NCBI RefSeq assembly: GCF_002729955.1
Contig: NZ_PBYA01000058.1
Span: 28,908 to 92,907 of the forward strand
Source: Salinisphaera sp.
Lineage (GTDB): Bacteria; Pseudomonadota; Gammaproteobacteria; Nevskiales; Salinisphaeraceae
DNA: 64,000 bases
Direction of reading: 5' to 3'
In this document: positions 1-12,601 of the stretch, in pieces
How the letters are laid out: every line of letters begins with the position of its first letter
Numbering within the stretch: position 1 is the first letter of the stretch
Program-made: the position numbers and the translations under genes
The notes under the pieces: generated by a model
Database searches by the model: none
Seen by the model: the letters and a program-made list of their open reading frames with translations, nothing else
What the model was told of the DNA's origin: nothing

Positions 1-47
1 TTCAGAAATCACTGTTTTGCTGGGTTTTTTTGCCCTTCGTCGTTTGC

Positions 48-77
48 TTGACACTCGAAAGCGGCACTGCCTATAGT
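48..77 (+). promoter_or_regulatory. Promoter of the mraZ/dcw cluster
   Basis: TTGACA at 48-53 is a perfect -35 element. After 18 bases comes TATAGT at 72-77 as the -10. It lies 59 bases upstream of the mraZ start and is the strongest sigma70-like promoter seen before the division cluster. The -10 runs into the first of four 10-base repeats that look like MraZ sites, so repression by MraZ would occlude it. Confidence 0.75.
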
Positions 78-114
78 GGCGCCGAGGGGTAGGAAGTGGG
101 GCAAAGTGGTTCAA
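75..114 (+). promoter_or_regulatory. MraZ-type operator: four direct repeats spaced 10 bases
   Basis: AGTGG or AGGGG recurs at 75, 85, 95 and 105, exactly 10 bases apart (AGTGGCGCCG, AGGGGTAGGA, AGTGGGGCAA, AGTGGTTCAA). In E. coli, MraZ binds TGGGN repeats with 5-base spacers, so the same 10-base period, between its promoter and its own gene. The arrangement here fits autoregulation of the cluster. The first repeat overlaps the -10 box. Site identity is inferred from spacing and position. Confidence 0.7.
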
Positions 115-135
115 CGGCAGAAATGAGGCCGCAGC

Positions 136-597
136 GTGTTCAAGGGGTCGCATCCGGTCACTATCGATGCCAAGGGTCGCATTGCGATCCCGGCGTCGTA
201 TCGCCAGTCGTTGGTTGACGACTGTGCGGGCCGGCTTGTCGTCACCCAGCACTGGGACGGCTGCCTGCTGATCTACCCGTTGTCGGAATTTCAGGCGTTC
301 GAGAAGAAGCTGCTGGCCAAGGGTGGACTCGATCCGAAGGTGAGAAACATCCAGCGTTTTCTTATTGGCAATGCCCGCGACGTCGAGATGGACAAGCAGG
401 GGCGGCTGTTGTTGCCGGCCAACCTGCGTGGCTATGCGCATCTGGAATCCAAGGCGGTGTTGTCGGGTATGGGCAATCTCTTCGAGCTGTGGGACGAAGC
501 GACCTACCACGCGCGCTCGGCCGATATCGCTGCCCAGTTGTCGGAAGACGCGGCCAACGGCGAGCTGCCCGACGTGCTCATGGATCTGAGCCTGTGA
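136..597 (+). CDS. mraZ: Transcriptional regulator MraZ
   Basis: A 153-residue protein of AbrB-like fold, the usual size for MraZ. It carries two SpoVT/AbrB-type repeats, seen as VTIDAKGRIAIPASYR near residues 8-23 and VEMDKQGRLLLPANLR near 83-98. MraZ forms a ring and binds direct repeats in its own promoter, repressing the division and cell wall cluster. The start is GTG at 136, with TGAGG at 124-128 as ribosome site. It is the first gene of the cluster, and rsmH follows after a short gap. Confidence 0.95.
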   Translation: MFKGSHPVTIDAKGRIAIPASYRQSLVDDCAGRLVVTQHWDGCLLIYPLSEFQAFEKKLLAKGGLDPKVRNIQRFLIGNARDVEMDKQGRLLLPANLRGYAHLESKAVLSGMGNLFELWDEATYHARSADIAAQLSEDAANGELPDVLMDLSL

Positions 598-649
598 CCC
601 CTTTCATCCACCGCTGCATTTAATCGAAGTCATGAGGACCGCTGCTCAC

Positions 650-1600
650 ATGCCGCAGGCCGAACATCAACCGGTGTTGCTCGACGCCGCCCTGGCAGGG
701 CTTGGCGTGCGTGCCGACGGCGTGTACGTGGATGCCACCTTTGGTCGTGGCGGCCACAGCCGGGGCGTGCTGGCGCAGCTGGGCGAACAGGGCCGGCTGA
801 TTGCCTTCGATCAGGATCCCGACGCCGAGGCGCATGCACAGCCGCTGGTCGACAGCGATGCCCGGTTCAGCTTCGTGCGCAGCTCCTTTGCCGAGCTGGG
901 CGAGCGTATCGCCGCACTTGGCCTGACCGGTCGCGTTGACGGCGTACTGTTCGATCTGGGTGTGTCGTCACCCCAGTTCGATGTGGCCGAACGCGGTTTT
1001 TCGTTTCGTCATGCCGGCCCGCTGGACATGCGCATGAACCCCGATGCCGGGCAGCCGCTGTCGACGTGGTTGCATGCCGCGAGTCACGGCGAGATCGCGT
1101 CCGTGATCAAGCGCTACGGCGAAGAGCCGATGGCCGGGCGTATCGCCGGGGCGATCGTCGATGCCCGTGAGGCCGGGCCGATCCAGGACACCGGGCGTCT
1201 TGCCGCGATCGTGGCGGCTGCGATTCCCGCGCGGGTCGCCGCCGGCAAGCGCATTCACCCGGCGACGCGTACCTTTCAGGCCTTTCGTATGTACATCAAC
1301 GACGAGATCGGCGCGCTCGAGCGCGGTCTCGAGTCCGCCTTCGACGTGCTCGCGCCGGGCGGGCGGCTTGTGGTCATCAGTTTTCATTCGCTCGAGGATC
1401 GTCGGGTCAAGCGCTTCATTCGCGCCCAGGCCCGCCCGGCGCCGCCGCCGGTGCCCATGGTGCCCGCCGCCGAGCCGGCCTTGAGCGAAATCGGCAAGCC
1501 CGTACGCGCGGATGCCGCCGAGCTTGCCGCCAATGCCCGTGCACGCAGCGCTATCCTGCGGGTAGCCGAACGTACCGCGGCACCGAAGGTGACGGCATGA
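650..1600 (+). CDS. rsmH: 16S rRNA m4C1402 methyltransferase RsmH (MraW)
   Basis: SAM-dependent methyltransferase that methylates N4 of C1402 in 16S rRNA. The SAM-binding segment DATFGRGGHSRG is near the N terminus, and FDLGVSSPQFD and VISFHSLEDRRVKRF are typical family blocks further on. I chose ATG 650, which gives 316 residues (E. coli has 313) and has GAGGA at 634-638 upstream. An in-frame ATG at 632 would add six residues. The stop overlaps the ftsL start by four bases (ATGA), suggesting translational coupling. Confidence 0.93.
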   Translation: MPQAEHQPVLLDAALAGLGVRADGVYVDATFGRGGHSRGVLAQLGEQGRLIAFDQDPDAEAHAQPLVDSDARFSFVRSSFAELGERIAALGLTGRVDGVLFDLGVSSPQFDVAERGFSFRHAGPLDMRMNPDAGQPLSTWLHAASHGEIASVIKRYGEEPMAGRIAGAIVDAREAGPIQDTGRLAAIVAAAIPARVAAGKRIHPATRTFQAFRMYINDEIGALERGLESAFDVLAPGGRLVVISFHSLEDRRVKRFIRAQARPAPPPVPMVPAAEPALSEIGKPVRADAAELAANARARSAILRVAERTAAPKVTA

Positions 1601-1866
1601 GTCGGCCGCTTCTGACCATCATCGGCCTGTCGCTGACCATTCTGGTGAGCGCGGTCGCGGTCGTTCAGGCCAAGCACAAGACGCGCGAAATGGCGCATCA
1701 GCTGCAGGTCGAACGCGTCGAGCGCGACAAGCTGTCGACCGAATGGGCCCAGCTTCAGCTCGAGGAGAGCGCCTGGGCGAACCCCGATCGGGTGGCCCAG
1801 GTGGCCCGTCGTGAGCTCGGTATGGTGCAGCCGCGGCAATATGTCGTGCTGGAGTCGCGGCGATGA
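1597..1866 (+). CDS. ftsL: Cell division protein FtsL
   Basis: An 89-residue bitopic inner membrane protein. Residues about 5-25 form one membrane helix (LLTIIGLSLTILVSAVAVVQ), followed by a charged periplasmic region of coiled-coil character (residues 28-60) as in FtsL. FtsL forms the FtsQLB complex that activates FtsWI septal synthesis. Sequence conservation in this family is poor, so the call rests on topology, length and its place between rsmH and ftsI. It overlaps both neighbours by four bases. Confidence 0.88.
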   Translation: MSRPLLTIIGLSLTILVSAVAVVQAKHKTREMAHQLQVERVERDKLSTEWAQLQLEESAWANPDRVAQVARRELGMVQPRQYVVLESRR

Positions 1867-3619
1867 GCCGGCACGACCATCGTCGCAGCGGTCCGCGCTC
1901 CAAGCGTAACCAGACGCCGCCGCCGCCGGGCTGGCGCGGCTGGTTCGTGCTGACGCTGTTCGTGGCCTTTGCCGTGGTCCTGGCAGGCCGGGCGTTTGAT
2001 CTGCAGGTGCTCGATCAGGCCTTTCTGACCAAGGAAGGCGACAAGCGTCATCTTCGCAGTGTGTCCGTGCCGGCCGGTCGTGGCGTGATCAAGGATCGCA
2101 ACGGGGAACCGTTGGCGCTGTCGGCGCCCACCGAATCCGTTTGGGCAGTGCCCGGCGCGGTGCTGGAGGCGCCCGAGAAGATCGCGCCGCTCGCACGCGA
2201 GCTGAACATGCCGGTTTCCGAGCTGCGCAGTCGCCTGGAAAGCTACAAGGGGCGTCAGTTTCTGTATCTGCGTCGCCAGCTGGCGCCGACCGACGCACGC
2301 GCGGTAATGGCGGTCGACGCGCCGGGCGTGTTCTTGCAGCGCGAGTACAAGCGCTACTACCCGGCCGGCGAAGCCGCCGCCCAGATCGTTGGCATGACCA
2401 ATATCGACGGTCGTGGCCAGGAAGGCCTCGAGCTCAACCGTGACGATTATCTGCACGGCGAGCCGGGCAGTCGGCGCGTGGTCAAGGATCGGGTCGGTCG
2501 CGTGGTCGAGGATCTGGCCGAATTCCAGCCGCCGCAGGCGGGCCACGACCTGCGCCTGACCATCGATTCGCGCATGCAGTACATGGCCTACCGTCATATC
2601 AAGGCGGCGGTGGTCAAAAACGATGCCAAGGGCGGCATGGTGGTCATGCTCGACCCCACCACGGGCGAGCTGCGGGCGGTGGCCTCCTATCCAAGCTTCA
2701 ACCCCAACGATCGCGATTCCATCGATCCCTCCGGCGTGCGCGCACGGGCGGCCACCGACGTCATGGAGCCGGGTTCGACGGTCAAGCCGTTGCTGCTGGC
2801 CAAGGCGCTGGACAGCGGCCTGTTCGACACCGACGACGTCATCCATACCAAGGGCTGGTTCATGGTTGGCCGGCTGACGGTGAAGGATTTCCGCAATTAC
2901 GGCGACGTCGATTTCGCCAAGATCCTGCAGAAGTCCAGCAACGTCGGCGCTGCCCATGTGGGGCTGAAAATGGGGGCCGAGGGCGTGTGGCGCGCCTATA
3001 ACGATTTCGGTTTCGGCGATATCACCGGCAGCGGTTTTCCCGGTGAGCGTTTCGGCGTGCTCAAGGATTTCTACGAGTGGAACAACGTCGAAACGGCCAC
3101 GGCGTCTTATGGCTATGGCCTGGCCGTGACCGCGTTTCAGCTCATTCGTGCCTATGGCGCGATCGCCGATGACGGCATGTTGCGCAGCCTACGCCTGATC
3201 GAAGGCGAGGGCGCCGATATGCATGTCCCGCCCAGGCGCGTGCTCAAGGCAAAAACCGCGCGCACCATGCGCCATCTTCTGGAAGGCGTGATCAGCCCGG
3301 CCGGTACGGCCACGAAGGCGGCGATTCCCGGTTATCGCGTGGCCGGCAAGACCGGTACCGCCCGCAAGGCCGGTAGCGGCGGCTACAACGCCGACCGTCA
3401 CCAGGCGCTGTTCGTGGGCATGGCACCGGCGGAAAAGCCGGCGCTGGTGACGCTGGTCATGCTCGACGAGCCGAAAAAGGATGCCTATTACGGCGGTGCC
3501 GTCGCCGCGCCCGTGTTTGCCGCGGTCATGCGGGATGCATTGCGCCTGCTCCGGGTGCCACCGGACGACCCGAGTGTGTTGACCGCATCGGCCGACACGC
3601 GATCCAACGGAGCTGGCAC

Positions 3620-3623
<4 letters not shown>
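1863..3623 (+). CDS. ftsI: Septal peptidoglycan transpeptidase FtsI (PBP3)
   Basis: A 586-residue class B penicillin-binding protein that crosslinks septal peptidoglycan with FtsW. A short cytoplasmic tail and one membrane helix (about residues 28-45) precede the pedestal domain. The transpeptidase motifs are in order: STVK with the catalytic serine near residue 305, SSN near 358-360, and KTGTA near 496. Length is close to E. coli PBP3 (588). It overlaps ftsL and murE by four bases each. Confidence 0.96.
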
Positions 3624-5106
<1,483 letters not shown>

Positions 5107-5110
<4 letters not shown>

Positions 5111-6489
5111 AAGGTCGTCTGTCGGAACTGGCACAGACTTTGAACGCAAGCCTGCACGGCCGCGATGGCGAGTATGCGGGTGCGAGCATCGATACGCGTC
5201 GGCTCGAGCGCAATGCGCTGTTCTTCGCGCTGCCGGGCGAACGCGTCGACGGGCACGATTTCGTCGCCCGGGCGGCGAGCCTGGGCGCGGCCGCAGCGGT
5301 CGTCGCCCGCGTCGTGGATTCGCCGTTACCCCAGCTGGTGGTGGCCGACGTGGAGCAGGCTCTGCAGCAGGCGGGGGCGGCGTCGCGGCGCGCTTTCGAC
5401 GGCACCGTGATCGGCGTGACCGGCAGCAATGGCAAGACCACGGTCAAGCAGATGCTGGCCGCGATTCTGGCCGAAGCCGGTTCCGTGCTCGCCACCGAAG
5501 GCAACCTCAACAACCACCTGGGCGTGCCGATTACGCTCATGCGCCTGGACGACAGCGTCAATCGCGCGGTCATCGAAATGGGCGCCTCCCATGCCGGCGA
5601 GATCGCCATGCTGGCCGAACTGGTACGTCCGAAGGTGGGCATGGTCACGAATGCCGGCATGGCCCATATCGAGGGTTTCGGCAGTCGGGAGGGCGTGGCC
5701 CGGGCCAAGGGCGAAATGTTCGCGGGGCTCGACGCCGATGGTATCGCCGTGATCAACGGCGACGACGATTTTGCGCCGCTCTGGCACGAACTGGCGGGCG
5801 ATCGCCAGCGGCTGGTGTTCGCCCGCCATGCACGGGCCGAAGCGGATGTGTTCGCCAGCGATATCGAGCTGGGCGCCGACCATAGCCGCTTCACCCTGCA
5901 TACCCCGACGGGCGCGGCCGATATCGTGCTGCCGCTGGCGGGTGCGCACAACATCAGCAATGCGCTGGCAGCCGCCGCCGCGGCCAGCGCCATCGAACTC
6001 GACGCCGATCTCATCGCGCGTGCGCTCGGGGCGATGAAAGGCGTGGGCGGCCGCCTCGCGATCATCGCCGGCCGCCATGGTGCGCGCCTGATCGACGACA
6101 GTTACAACGCCAACCCCAACTCGCTCGCCGCCGCCCTGGGCTGGCTGGCCCAGCAGCGTGGTGCGCGCTGGGCCGCGCTCGGCGATATGGCCGAGCTCGG
6201 CGACCAGGCTGAACAGGCACACCGCGATGCCGGGCGCGCGGCCCGCGAATCCGGCATCGAACGGCTATGGGTTACCGGCGAACTCAGCCGGCTCACCGCC
6301 GAAGCCTTTGGCCCGGGCGCGCAATGGTTCGCCAACCACGGCGAGCTGATCGCGGCACTCGAAACCGCGCTGTCGGTACGCCAGAGCGAAACGACCCTGC
6401 TCATCAAGGGCTCGCGCAGCGCACGCATGGATCGCGTGGCCGACGCGCTTGCCCTGCAGGCCAATGCCAAGGCGGGGGTGTCATGCTGA
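5107..6489 (+). CDS. murF: UDP-MurNAc-pentapeptide synthetase MurF
   Basis: A 460-residue Mur ligase that adds D-Ala-D-Ala to UDP-MurNAc-tripeptide, the last cytoplasmic step before the lipid stage. The ATP loop [14 protein letters not shown] is near residue 105, followed by [11 protein letters not shown] and a central domain block with MGASHAGEI. The C-terminal ligase domain starts around VGGRLAI and includes [10 protein letters not shown]. Length matches E. coli MurF (452). Its end overlaps the mraY start by seven bases. Confidence 0.96.
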
Positions 6490-7565
6490 CCTTTCTTGCC
6501 GAATGGCTCGAGCCGTTGCACAGCGGTTTTAGGGTATTTCAGTTCATCACGTTGCGCGCGATTCTCGGCGTGCTGACGGCGATGGTGTTTTCGTTCGTCT
6601 TCGGCCCGATGATGATCCGCAAGCTGACGTTCCACCAGATCGGCCAGCACGTGCGCGACGACGGTCCGCAGAGTCATCTGGTCAAGGCCGGCACGCCCAC
6701 CATGGGCGGCACGCTCATCATTGCCGCCGTGCTGGTGGCGACCTTGCTCTGGGGCGATCTGAGCAACCGCTGGGTATGGCTGGTGATGCTGGTCACGGCT
6801 GCATTCGGGGTCATCGGTTTTCTCGACGATTACCGCAAGCTCAAGTTCGGCAACAGCAAGGGGCTCTCGGCCAAGGCCAAATACAGCGCCCAGACGCTCG
6901 TGGGCCTTGCCGCCGGGCTGTGGCTGTATCTGGGCGCGACCAGTTCCGCCGAAACCAGCGTGCTCATTCCCATGCTCAAGGACGTGTCGGTGCCGCTGGG
7001 CGCCGGTTATATCCTGTGGAGCTATCTGGTGATCGTGGGTTCGAGCAACGCGGTAAATCTCACCGACGGCCTCGATGGGCTGGCGATCATGCCCTGCGTA
7101 CTGGTGGCCTCGGCGCTGGCGGTATTCGCCTATGTCGCCGGCAACGTGCAGTTCGCCGACTATCTGGGCTTTGCCTATATCGAAGGCGTGGGCGAGCTGT
7201 CGATCTTCTGTACCGCCATCGGCGGCGCGGGGCTGGGTTTTCTGTGGTTCAACGCCTATCCGGCCCAGGTCTTCATGGGCGACGTCGGCGCGCTTGCCCT
7301 GGGTGCCGCGCTTGGCGTGGTCGCCGTGGCCGTGCGCCAGGAGCTGGTGCTGGTGGTCATGGGCGGCATCTTCGTGGCCGAAACGGTGTCGGTGATCCTG
7401 CAGGTGGCGACCTTCAAGCTTACCGGCAAGCGCATGTTCCGCATGGCGCCGCTGCACCACCATTTTGAACTCAAGGGCTGGCCCGAGCCCAAGATCATCG
7501 TGCGCTTCTGGATCGTCACGCTGGTGCTGGTCCTGATTGGTTTGTCCACGTTGAAGATCCGATGA
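6483..7565 (+). CDS. mraY: Phospho-MurNAc-pentapeptide translocase MraY
   Basis: Integral membrane enzyme that transfers phospho-MurNAc-pentapeptide to undecaprenyl phosphate to make lipid I. From ATG 6483 it has 360 residues, identical in length to E. coli MraY, with about ten membrane helices. Hallmarks are the GTPTMGG block, FLDDYRKL with paired aspartates, [10 protein letters not shown], and the [13 protein letters not shown] histidine-rich block. The open frame extends upstream inside murF, but the family N terminus (MLTFLAEWL) fixes this start. Confidence 0.96.
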   Translation: MLTFLAEWLEPLHSGFRVFQFITLRAILGVLTAMVFSFVFGPMMIRKLTFHQIGQHVRDDGPQSHLVKAGTPTMGGTLIIAAVLVATLLWGDLSNRWVWLVMLVTAAFGVIGFLDDYRKLKFGNSKGLSAKAKYSAQTLVGLAAGLWLYLGATSSAETSVLIPMLKDVSVPLGAGYILWSYLVIVGSSNAVNLTDGLDGLAIMPCVLVASALAVFAYVAGNVQFADYLGFAYIEGVGELSIFCTAIGGAGLGFLWFNAYPAQVFMGDVGALALGAALGVVAVAVRQELVLVVMGGIFVAETVSVILQVATFKLTGKRMFRMAPLHHHFELKGWPEPKIIVRFWIVTLVLVLIGLSTLKIR

Positions 7566-8902
7566 GCGGCCTGCGCGAACAACTCGCCAATGCCGCCGTG
7601 CTGGTGGTTGGCTGCGGCCTGTCCGGCGTTTCCGCAGCGCGTTTTGCGAGTGCCTGCGGCGCGCGCGTGCGGGTGGTCGATACCCGCGAAGAGCCGCCGG
7701 GTGCCGCGGCCCTGGCCGAGGCCTGCCCGCAGGCTAGCCTCGTGGTGGGCGAATTCAACCCGCTGCTGCTCGAAGGCATGAGCCATATCGTGGTCTCGCC
7801 GGGCGTGGATCTGCGCGAGCCGCTGATCCAGGCCGCTCGTGATCGTGGCATGGATGTGGTCGGCGACATCGAATGGTTTGCCCAGGTCGTCGATGCGCCG
7901 GTGGTCGCGATCACCGGTTCCAACGGCAAGTCCACTGTCACCGCCTGGATGGGCGAGATCGCGAAGACGGCCGGCAAGCGGTATGCCATTGGCGGCAATT
8001 TCGGCACGCCGGCGCTGGATCTGCTGGCCGACGATATCGAACTCTATGTGCTGGAACTGTCGAGTTTCCAGCTCGAGCTGACGCACCGACTGCCGGCGCA
8101 GGCCGCGACGGTACTCAATATCAGCGCCGATCATATTGATCGCCATGGCGATATCGAGCACTACGCCGCGCTCAAGGCGCGCATTTTCACGGCCGCCGAA
8201 GTGGCGGTGATCAACGGCGACGATGCCCGGGTGGCGGCCATGGCCACCGGCACGGCCGAAGTGATGCAGTTCGGCGAAGCCGAAAACGCCGACTATCGAC
8301 TGGTCGAGGCCGACGGCAGGCGTCATCTGGCGCGCGGCGAACAGCCGTGGCTGGCCTGCGACGAGCTGCGTCTGGCGGGTCGTCACAACCAGCTCAATGC
8401 GCTGGCGGTATGGGCGCTGGCCGAAGCCGCCGGTATGGATGAAAAGGCCATCCGTCGCGGTCTTGCACAGTTCGCGGGCCTGCCACACCGCTGCGAAACC
8501 GTGGCCGAAATCGATGGCGTGCGCTGGATCAACGACTCCAAGGGCACGAACCTGGGCGCGATGATGGCATCGCTTTCCGGCATGGATACGCCGGTGCTGC
8601 TGCTGGCCGGCGGTCAGGCCAAGGGCGCCGACTTTACCGCCCTCGGTCCGCTCGCCGCGCAGAAAGCACGGGTCGTGATCGTGTTCGGGCAGGACGCCGA
8701 ACTGATCGCCGCGGCAGTCGAGGATCATGTCGCGGTCGAACGCGTCATGACGCTGCGCGATGCGGTACAGCAGGCTTCGACACGGGCCGAACGCGGCGAT
8801 ACGGTGCTGCTGTCGCCGGGCTGCGCGAGCTTCGATCAGTTCGACAACTACGTGCATCGCGGCGAGAGCTTCGTGGCCGCCGTACAGGAGCTGGCGGCAT
8901 GA
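7562..8902 (+). CDS. murD: UDP-MurNAc-L-alanine:D-glutamate ligase MurD
   Basis: A 446-residue cytoplasmic Mur ligase adding D-glutamate to UDP-MurNAc-L-Ala. It opens with a Rossmann-like UDP domain ([16 protein letters not shown]). The ATP loop [16 protein letters not shown] lies near residue 120, followed by ELSSFQLE and [18 protein letters not shown] and [15 protein letters not shown] mark the C-terminal domain. Four-base overlaps join it to mraY and ftsW. Confidence 0.96.
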   Translation: MSGLREQLANAAVLVVGCGLSGVSAARFASACGARVRVVDTREEPPGAAALAEACPQASLVVGEFNPLLLEGMSHIVVSPGVDLREPLIQAARDRGMDVVGDIEWFAQVVDAPVVAITGSNGKSTVTAWMGEIAKTAGKRYAIGGNFGTPALDLLADDIELYVLELSSFQLELTHRLPAQAATVLNISADHIDRHGDIEHYAALKARIFTAAEVAVINGDDARVAAMATGTAEVMQFGEAENADYRLVEADGRRHLARGEQPWLACDELRLAGRHNQLNALAVWALAEAAGMDEKAIRRGLAQFAGLPHRCETVAEIDGVRWINDSKGTNLGAMMASLSGMDTPVLLLAGGQAKGADFTALGPLAAQKARVVIVFGQDAELIAAAVEDHVAVERVMTLRDAVQQASTRAERGDTVLLSPGCASFDQFDNYVHRGESFVAAVQELAA

Positions 8903-10050
8903 TTCGCGCACTGCAGAGCATTCAACTGCCGCGGGTACAGCCCGATGTCGCGCTCATGGTCGCGTTGGCGCTGATCGGCGGCATCGGTCTGGTAATGGTG
9001 GGTTCGGCATCGGTCGCGGTTGCCGATCGGCTGACCGACGATCCCATGTATTTCTTCTATCGTCAGGCGGTTTTCGCTCTGGTGGGGCTGGTGGCCGGCT
9101 TTGTCGTGCTGCATGTGCCCATGCGCGTGTGGCAGGCGAATACCTTCACCCTGCTGGGCATCGGTCTGCTGTTACTGGTGATCGTGCTCATTCCGGGTAT
9201 CGGCCATGCCGTCAACGGCGCCCGTCGCTGGATCGATCTGGGGCCGTTTTCCATGCAGGCTTCGGAGCCGGCCCGCTTCTGTCTCATTCTTTATGTCGCC
9301 GGCTATGCTGCGCGCCGCCAGAACGAGCTCGCCACCAGCTGGGGCGGGCTGTTCCGGCCGATGTTCTTCATGGCGCTGGCGAGCTTTCTGCTACTGATCG
9401 AGCCGGACTTCGGCGCGGCGGCGGTGATGGTGGCCGTGGCGGCCATGATTCTGTTCCTGGCCGGGGCGCGGCTGACCTATTTGCTCGTGCTCGGCACGCT
9501 TGCTGGTGCCGCCGTAGTCGGCCTGGTGCTGTCCTCGCCGTATCGCCTCGCGCGTCTGCTGAGCTTTTCCGACCCGTGGGCGCATCCCTATGCCAGCGGT
9601 TTCCAGCTCACCCAGTCGCTGATCGCCATCGGCCGCGGCGAAATCGCCGGCGTGGGCCTGGGCAATTCGGTTCAGAAACTGTTGTATCTGCCGGAAACCC
9701 ATACCGACTTCCTGTTCGCCGTCTATGCCGAGGAATTCGGCCTGATCGGCACGGTGCTGCTGATCGGCCTGTTCGCGACCGTGGTCTGGCGGGGCTTCGT
9801 CATCGCACGCCGTGCGGTGCTCGCCGACCAGCTGTTTGCCGGCTTCGTGGCCTACGGCATGTCCAGCTGGCTGGTATTGCAGGCGTTTCTCAATATCGCG
9901 GTGAACATGGGCCTGCTGCCGACCAAGGGGCTGACCCTGCCGTTGATGAGCTATGGCGGCTCCAGCCTGGTGATGATGTGCGTGCTCTGTGCGCTGCTGC
10001 TGCGCGTGGATATCGAAACCCGCATGCCCGAAAAGGCAGGTGCGCGATGA
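8899..10050 (+). CDS. ftsW: Septal peptidoglycan polymerase FtsW (SEDS family)
   Basis: A 383-residue SEDS-family glycosyltransferase with about ten membrane helices that polymerises septal glycan with FtsI. Family motifs are visible: NGARRWIDLG near residue 109, the SEPARF block, PEPDFG-like IEPDFGAA carrying the essential aspartate region, PETHTDFLFAVYAEEFG, and LPLMSYGGSS near the C terminus. Length is close to E. coli FtsW (414). It overlaps murD and murG by four bases. Confidence 0.95.
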   Translation: MIRALQSIQLPRVQPDVALMVALALIGGIGLVMVGSASVAVADRLTDDPMYFFYRQAVFALVGLVAGFVVLHVPMRVWQANTFTLLGIGLLLLVIVLIPGIGHAVNGARRWIDLGPFSMQASEPARFCLILYVAGYAARRQNELATSWGGLFRPMFFMALASFLLLIEPDFGAAAVMVAVAAMILFLAGARLTYLLVLGTLAGAAVVGLVLSSPYRLARLLSFSDPWAHPYASGFQLTQSLIAIGRGEIAGVGLGNSVQKLLYLPETHTDFLFAVYAEEFGLIGTVLLIGLFATVVWRGFVIARRAVLADQLFAGFVAYGMSSWLVLQAFLNIAVNMGLLPTKGLTLPLMSYGGSSLVMMCVLCALLLRVDIETRMPEKAGAR

Positions 10051-11150
10051 GTGCGCCAGTGGGCAAGACCGCAAACGCGCCGCACGTGCTGATCATGGCC
10101 GGCGGAACGGGCGGGCACGTCTTCCCTGCGCTGGCGGTGGCCAAGGCGCTGCTGGCGCGCGGCGTGCAGGTGAGCTGGCTGGGCACGGCGGCCGGTATCG
10201 AGGCGCGGCTGGTGCCGGCCAACGACCTGCCGCTGCATACCATCGATGTCGCCGGCCTGCGCGGCAAGGGCATGCTCTCGTGGCTGGCCGCGCCGCTGCG
10301 GCTGGCGCGTGCCTGTCTGCAGGCGCTGGGCGTGGTGCGTCGGGTGGCGCCGCAGCTGGTGGTCGGCATGGGCGGTTTCGCCGCCGGGCCGGGCGGGCTG
10401 GCCGCGCGTCTGACCGGGCGGCCGCTGCTCATTCACGAACAGAACGCTGCCGCGGGGCTGACCAACCGCCTGCTGGCGCGCATGGCCAATACGGTACTGC
10501 AGGCATTTCCGAACACCTTTGCCGGCAACAGGGCCCGCAGCGTCGGCAACCCGGTGCGCGCCGAAATTCTGGATCTGCCAGTGCCGGCAGAGCGCTTCGC
10601 GGATCGCGATGGCCCGGTGCGCCTGCTCGTGCTCGGCGGCAGCGGCGGCGCGCTGGCCATCAACGAACGCGTGCCGGCAGCGCTGGCTCGTATCGATACG
10701 AACAGGCGTCCGCTGGTTCGTCATCAGGCCGGACGCACGCTCGAACAGGCGCAGGCGGCTTATGCGAAGGCCGGTGTGGAGGCCGATGTGAGCGCCTTCA
10801 TCGATGACATGGCCGCAGCCTATGCCTGGGCTGACGTGGTGATCTGTCGCAGCGGTGCTCTCACCGTGGCCGAACTGGCGGCCGCCGGCGTGGCCGCGCT
10901 GCTCGTGCCCTATCCGTTTGCGGTGGACGATCACCAGCGCGCCAATGGCCAGTACCTGGTGGATGCGGGTGCTGCGACGCTGATCGATCAGTCCGAATTG
11001 AGCGTTGAGCGCCTCGCCGAAGAGATCGAGCGCCTGTGCGCCGATCGCAACGCCCTGCGCGAACGCGCCGAGGCGGCTCGCCGCGTGGCCTGGCCGCATT
11101 CGACCGACGATATCGTCGCCGCCTGCTTCGACACCATGGAGGCTGCATGA
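10047..11150 (+). CDS. murG: Lipid II synthase MurG (GlcNAc transferase)
   Basis: A GT-B fold, membrane-associated enzyme that adds GlcNAc to lipid I to make lipid II. From ATG 10047 it has 367 residues. The N-terminal glycine loop is [16 protein letters not shown], followed by [24 protein letters not shown] and the second-domain loop LVLGGSGGA. The nucleotide-sugar motif [15 protein letters not shown] is near residue 268. The open frame continues upstream through murD and ftsW, but those residues do not belong to the family. Confidence 0.96.
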   Translation: MSAPVGKTANAPHVLIMAGGTGGHVFPALAVAKALLARGVQVSWLGTAAGIEARLVPANDLPLHTIDVAGLRGKGMLSWLAAPLRLARACLQALGVVRRVAPQLVVGMGGFAAGPGGLAARLTGRPLLIHEQNAAAGLTNRLLARMANTVLQAFPNTFAGNRARSVGNPVRAEILDLPVPAERFADRDGPVRLLVLGGSGGALAINERVPAALARIDTNRRPLVRHQAGRTLEQAQAAYAKAGVEADVSAFIDDMAAAYAWADVVICRSGALTVAELAAAGVAALLVPYPFAVDDHQRANGQYLVDAGAATLIDQSELSVERLAEEIERLCADRNALRERAEAARRVAWPHSTDDIVAACFDTMEAA

Positions 11151-12601
11151 TCGCGCCCCAGGGACGTCACCCCAATGGCGATTTTCAGCCGCTGGCCGAA
11201 CGGCCGATGCGGCGCGTACGCACCGTACACATGGTGGGCATCGGCGGCGTCGGCATGGCCGGTATTGCCAGCGTGCTGCTCAACCTCGGCTATGCCGTGA
11301 CCGGCAGCGATATCAAGGACGGCGTCACCACGCAGGCGCTGGCCGCTCAGGGCGCGAAGATATTCATTGGCCATGCGGCGGAGAACGTCGAAAGTGCGGA
11401 TGTCGTGGTCGTATCCACCGCGGTGTCCGAGGACAACCCCGAGGTCGCGACCGCACATGAGCGTCTCGTGCCGGTGGTTCGCCGTGCCGAAATGCTGGCC
11501 GAACTCATGCGTTTTCGCTACGGCATCGCCGTGGCGGGTACTCATGGCAAGACCACCACCACGAGTCTGGTTGCCGCGCTGCTGGCCGGCGGCGGGCTGG
11601 ACCCGACCTTCATCGTCGGCGGCAAGGTGCTGGGTGCGAACAGCAATGCTCGTCTGGGCGAGGGGCCCTATCTGGTCGCCGAGGCCGACGAGTCCGACGC
11701 GAGCTTCCTGTTTCTGACGCCGATGATGGCGATCGTCACCAATATCGATGCCGATCACCTGGAAACCTACGGCGGCGAGTTCTCGCGCCTGACCGAAACC
11801 TTCGTCGAATTCCTGCACCACCTGCCGTTCTACGGCCTGGCCGTGCTCTGCGCCGACGACCCGGTGGTGCGTTCGATTCTGGCCGACGTGGGCCGGCCGA
11901 TCGTGACCTACGGTATCGACCACGACGCCGACATCATGGCCGAGGATCTGGCCTTCGACGGCACGGGTACGCGCTTCACGCTGCGCCGTAGCGGCGAGCC
12001 GGGCCATGCCGTCCACCTCAATCTGCCGGGCAAGCACAACGTGCTCAATGCCCTGGCCGCCGCCGCGGTGGCGCACGAGCTGGGCGTGGACATGGCCGCG
12101 ATCGGCGAAGCGCTGTCGCAGTTCGCCGGCATCGGCCGTCGTTGCGAAGTGCATGGCGAGATCGTGCTTGCCGACCAGCGGGTGCTGCTGGTCGACGACT
12201 ACGGCCATCACCCGCGCGAACTGGTGAGCATCATCAGCGCCGCGCGCAACGCCTGGCCGGATCGGCGGCTGGTGGTGGTGTTTCAGCCGCATCGTTTCTC
12301 GCGAACCCGCGATCTGTTCGACGACTTCTGCCAGGTGCTGGCGGAGCTGAACGTGCTCGTGCTCTGCGAAGTCTATGCCGCGGGCGAACATCCGATTGCC
12401 GGCGCGGACGGACGGGCGCTGGCACGCGGCGTGCGTGCGCGCGGCAAGGTCGACCCGGTATTCGTCGACGACGTGCAGCGCCTTGGTGACGTACTCAGCG
12501 GCGTGGTGCGCGACGGCGACGTACTGCTCACTCTAGGGGCCGGCGATATCGGCGCGGTGGCCCAGCAGATGGCTCGTACTTTCAAGGAAGCAACGACATG
12601 A
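11147..12601 (+). CDS. murC: UDP-MurNAc:L-alanine ligase MurC
   Basis: First Mur ligase of the pathway, adding L-alanine to UDP-MurNAc in the cytoplasm. From ATG 11147 it has 484 residues (E. coli has 491). The UDP-binding loop [12 protein letters not shown] is near residue 27, the ATP loop [14 protein letters not shown] near residue 128, then [22 protein letters not shown] and [10 protein letters not shown]. It overlaps the murG stop and the ddl start by four bases each. Confidence 0.96.
   Translation: MIAPQGRHPNGDFQPLAERPMRRVRTVHMVGIGGVGMAGIASVLLNLGYAVTGSDIKDGVTTQALAAQGAKIFIGHAAENVESADVVVVSTAVSEDNPEVATAHERLVPVVRRAEMLAELMRFRYGIAVAGTHGKTTTTSLVAALLAGGGLDPTFIVGGKVLGANSNARLGEGPYLVAEADESDASFLFLTPMMAIVTNIDADHLETYGGEFSRLTETFVEFLHHLPFYGLAVLCADDPVVRSILADVGRPIVTYGIDHDADIMAEDLAFDGTGTRFTLRRSGEPGHAVHLNLPGKHNVLNALAAAAVAHELGVDMAAIGEALSQFAGIGRRCEVHGEIVLADQRVLLVDDYGHHPRELVSIISAARNAWPDRRLVVVFQPHRFSRTRDLFDDFCQVLAELNVLVLCEVYAAGEHPIAGADGRALARGVRARGKVDPVFVDDVQRLGDVLSGVVRDGDVLLTLGAGDIGAVAQQMARTFKEATT

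Noticed and set aside
1..47. Possible 3' end of a stable RNA gene such as rnpB upstream of mraZ
   Set aside because: A T run at 25-31 could end a transcript, and rnpB is known upstream of mraZ in some relatives, but no RNA fold can be supported from the few bases available.
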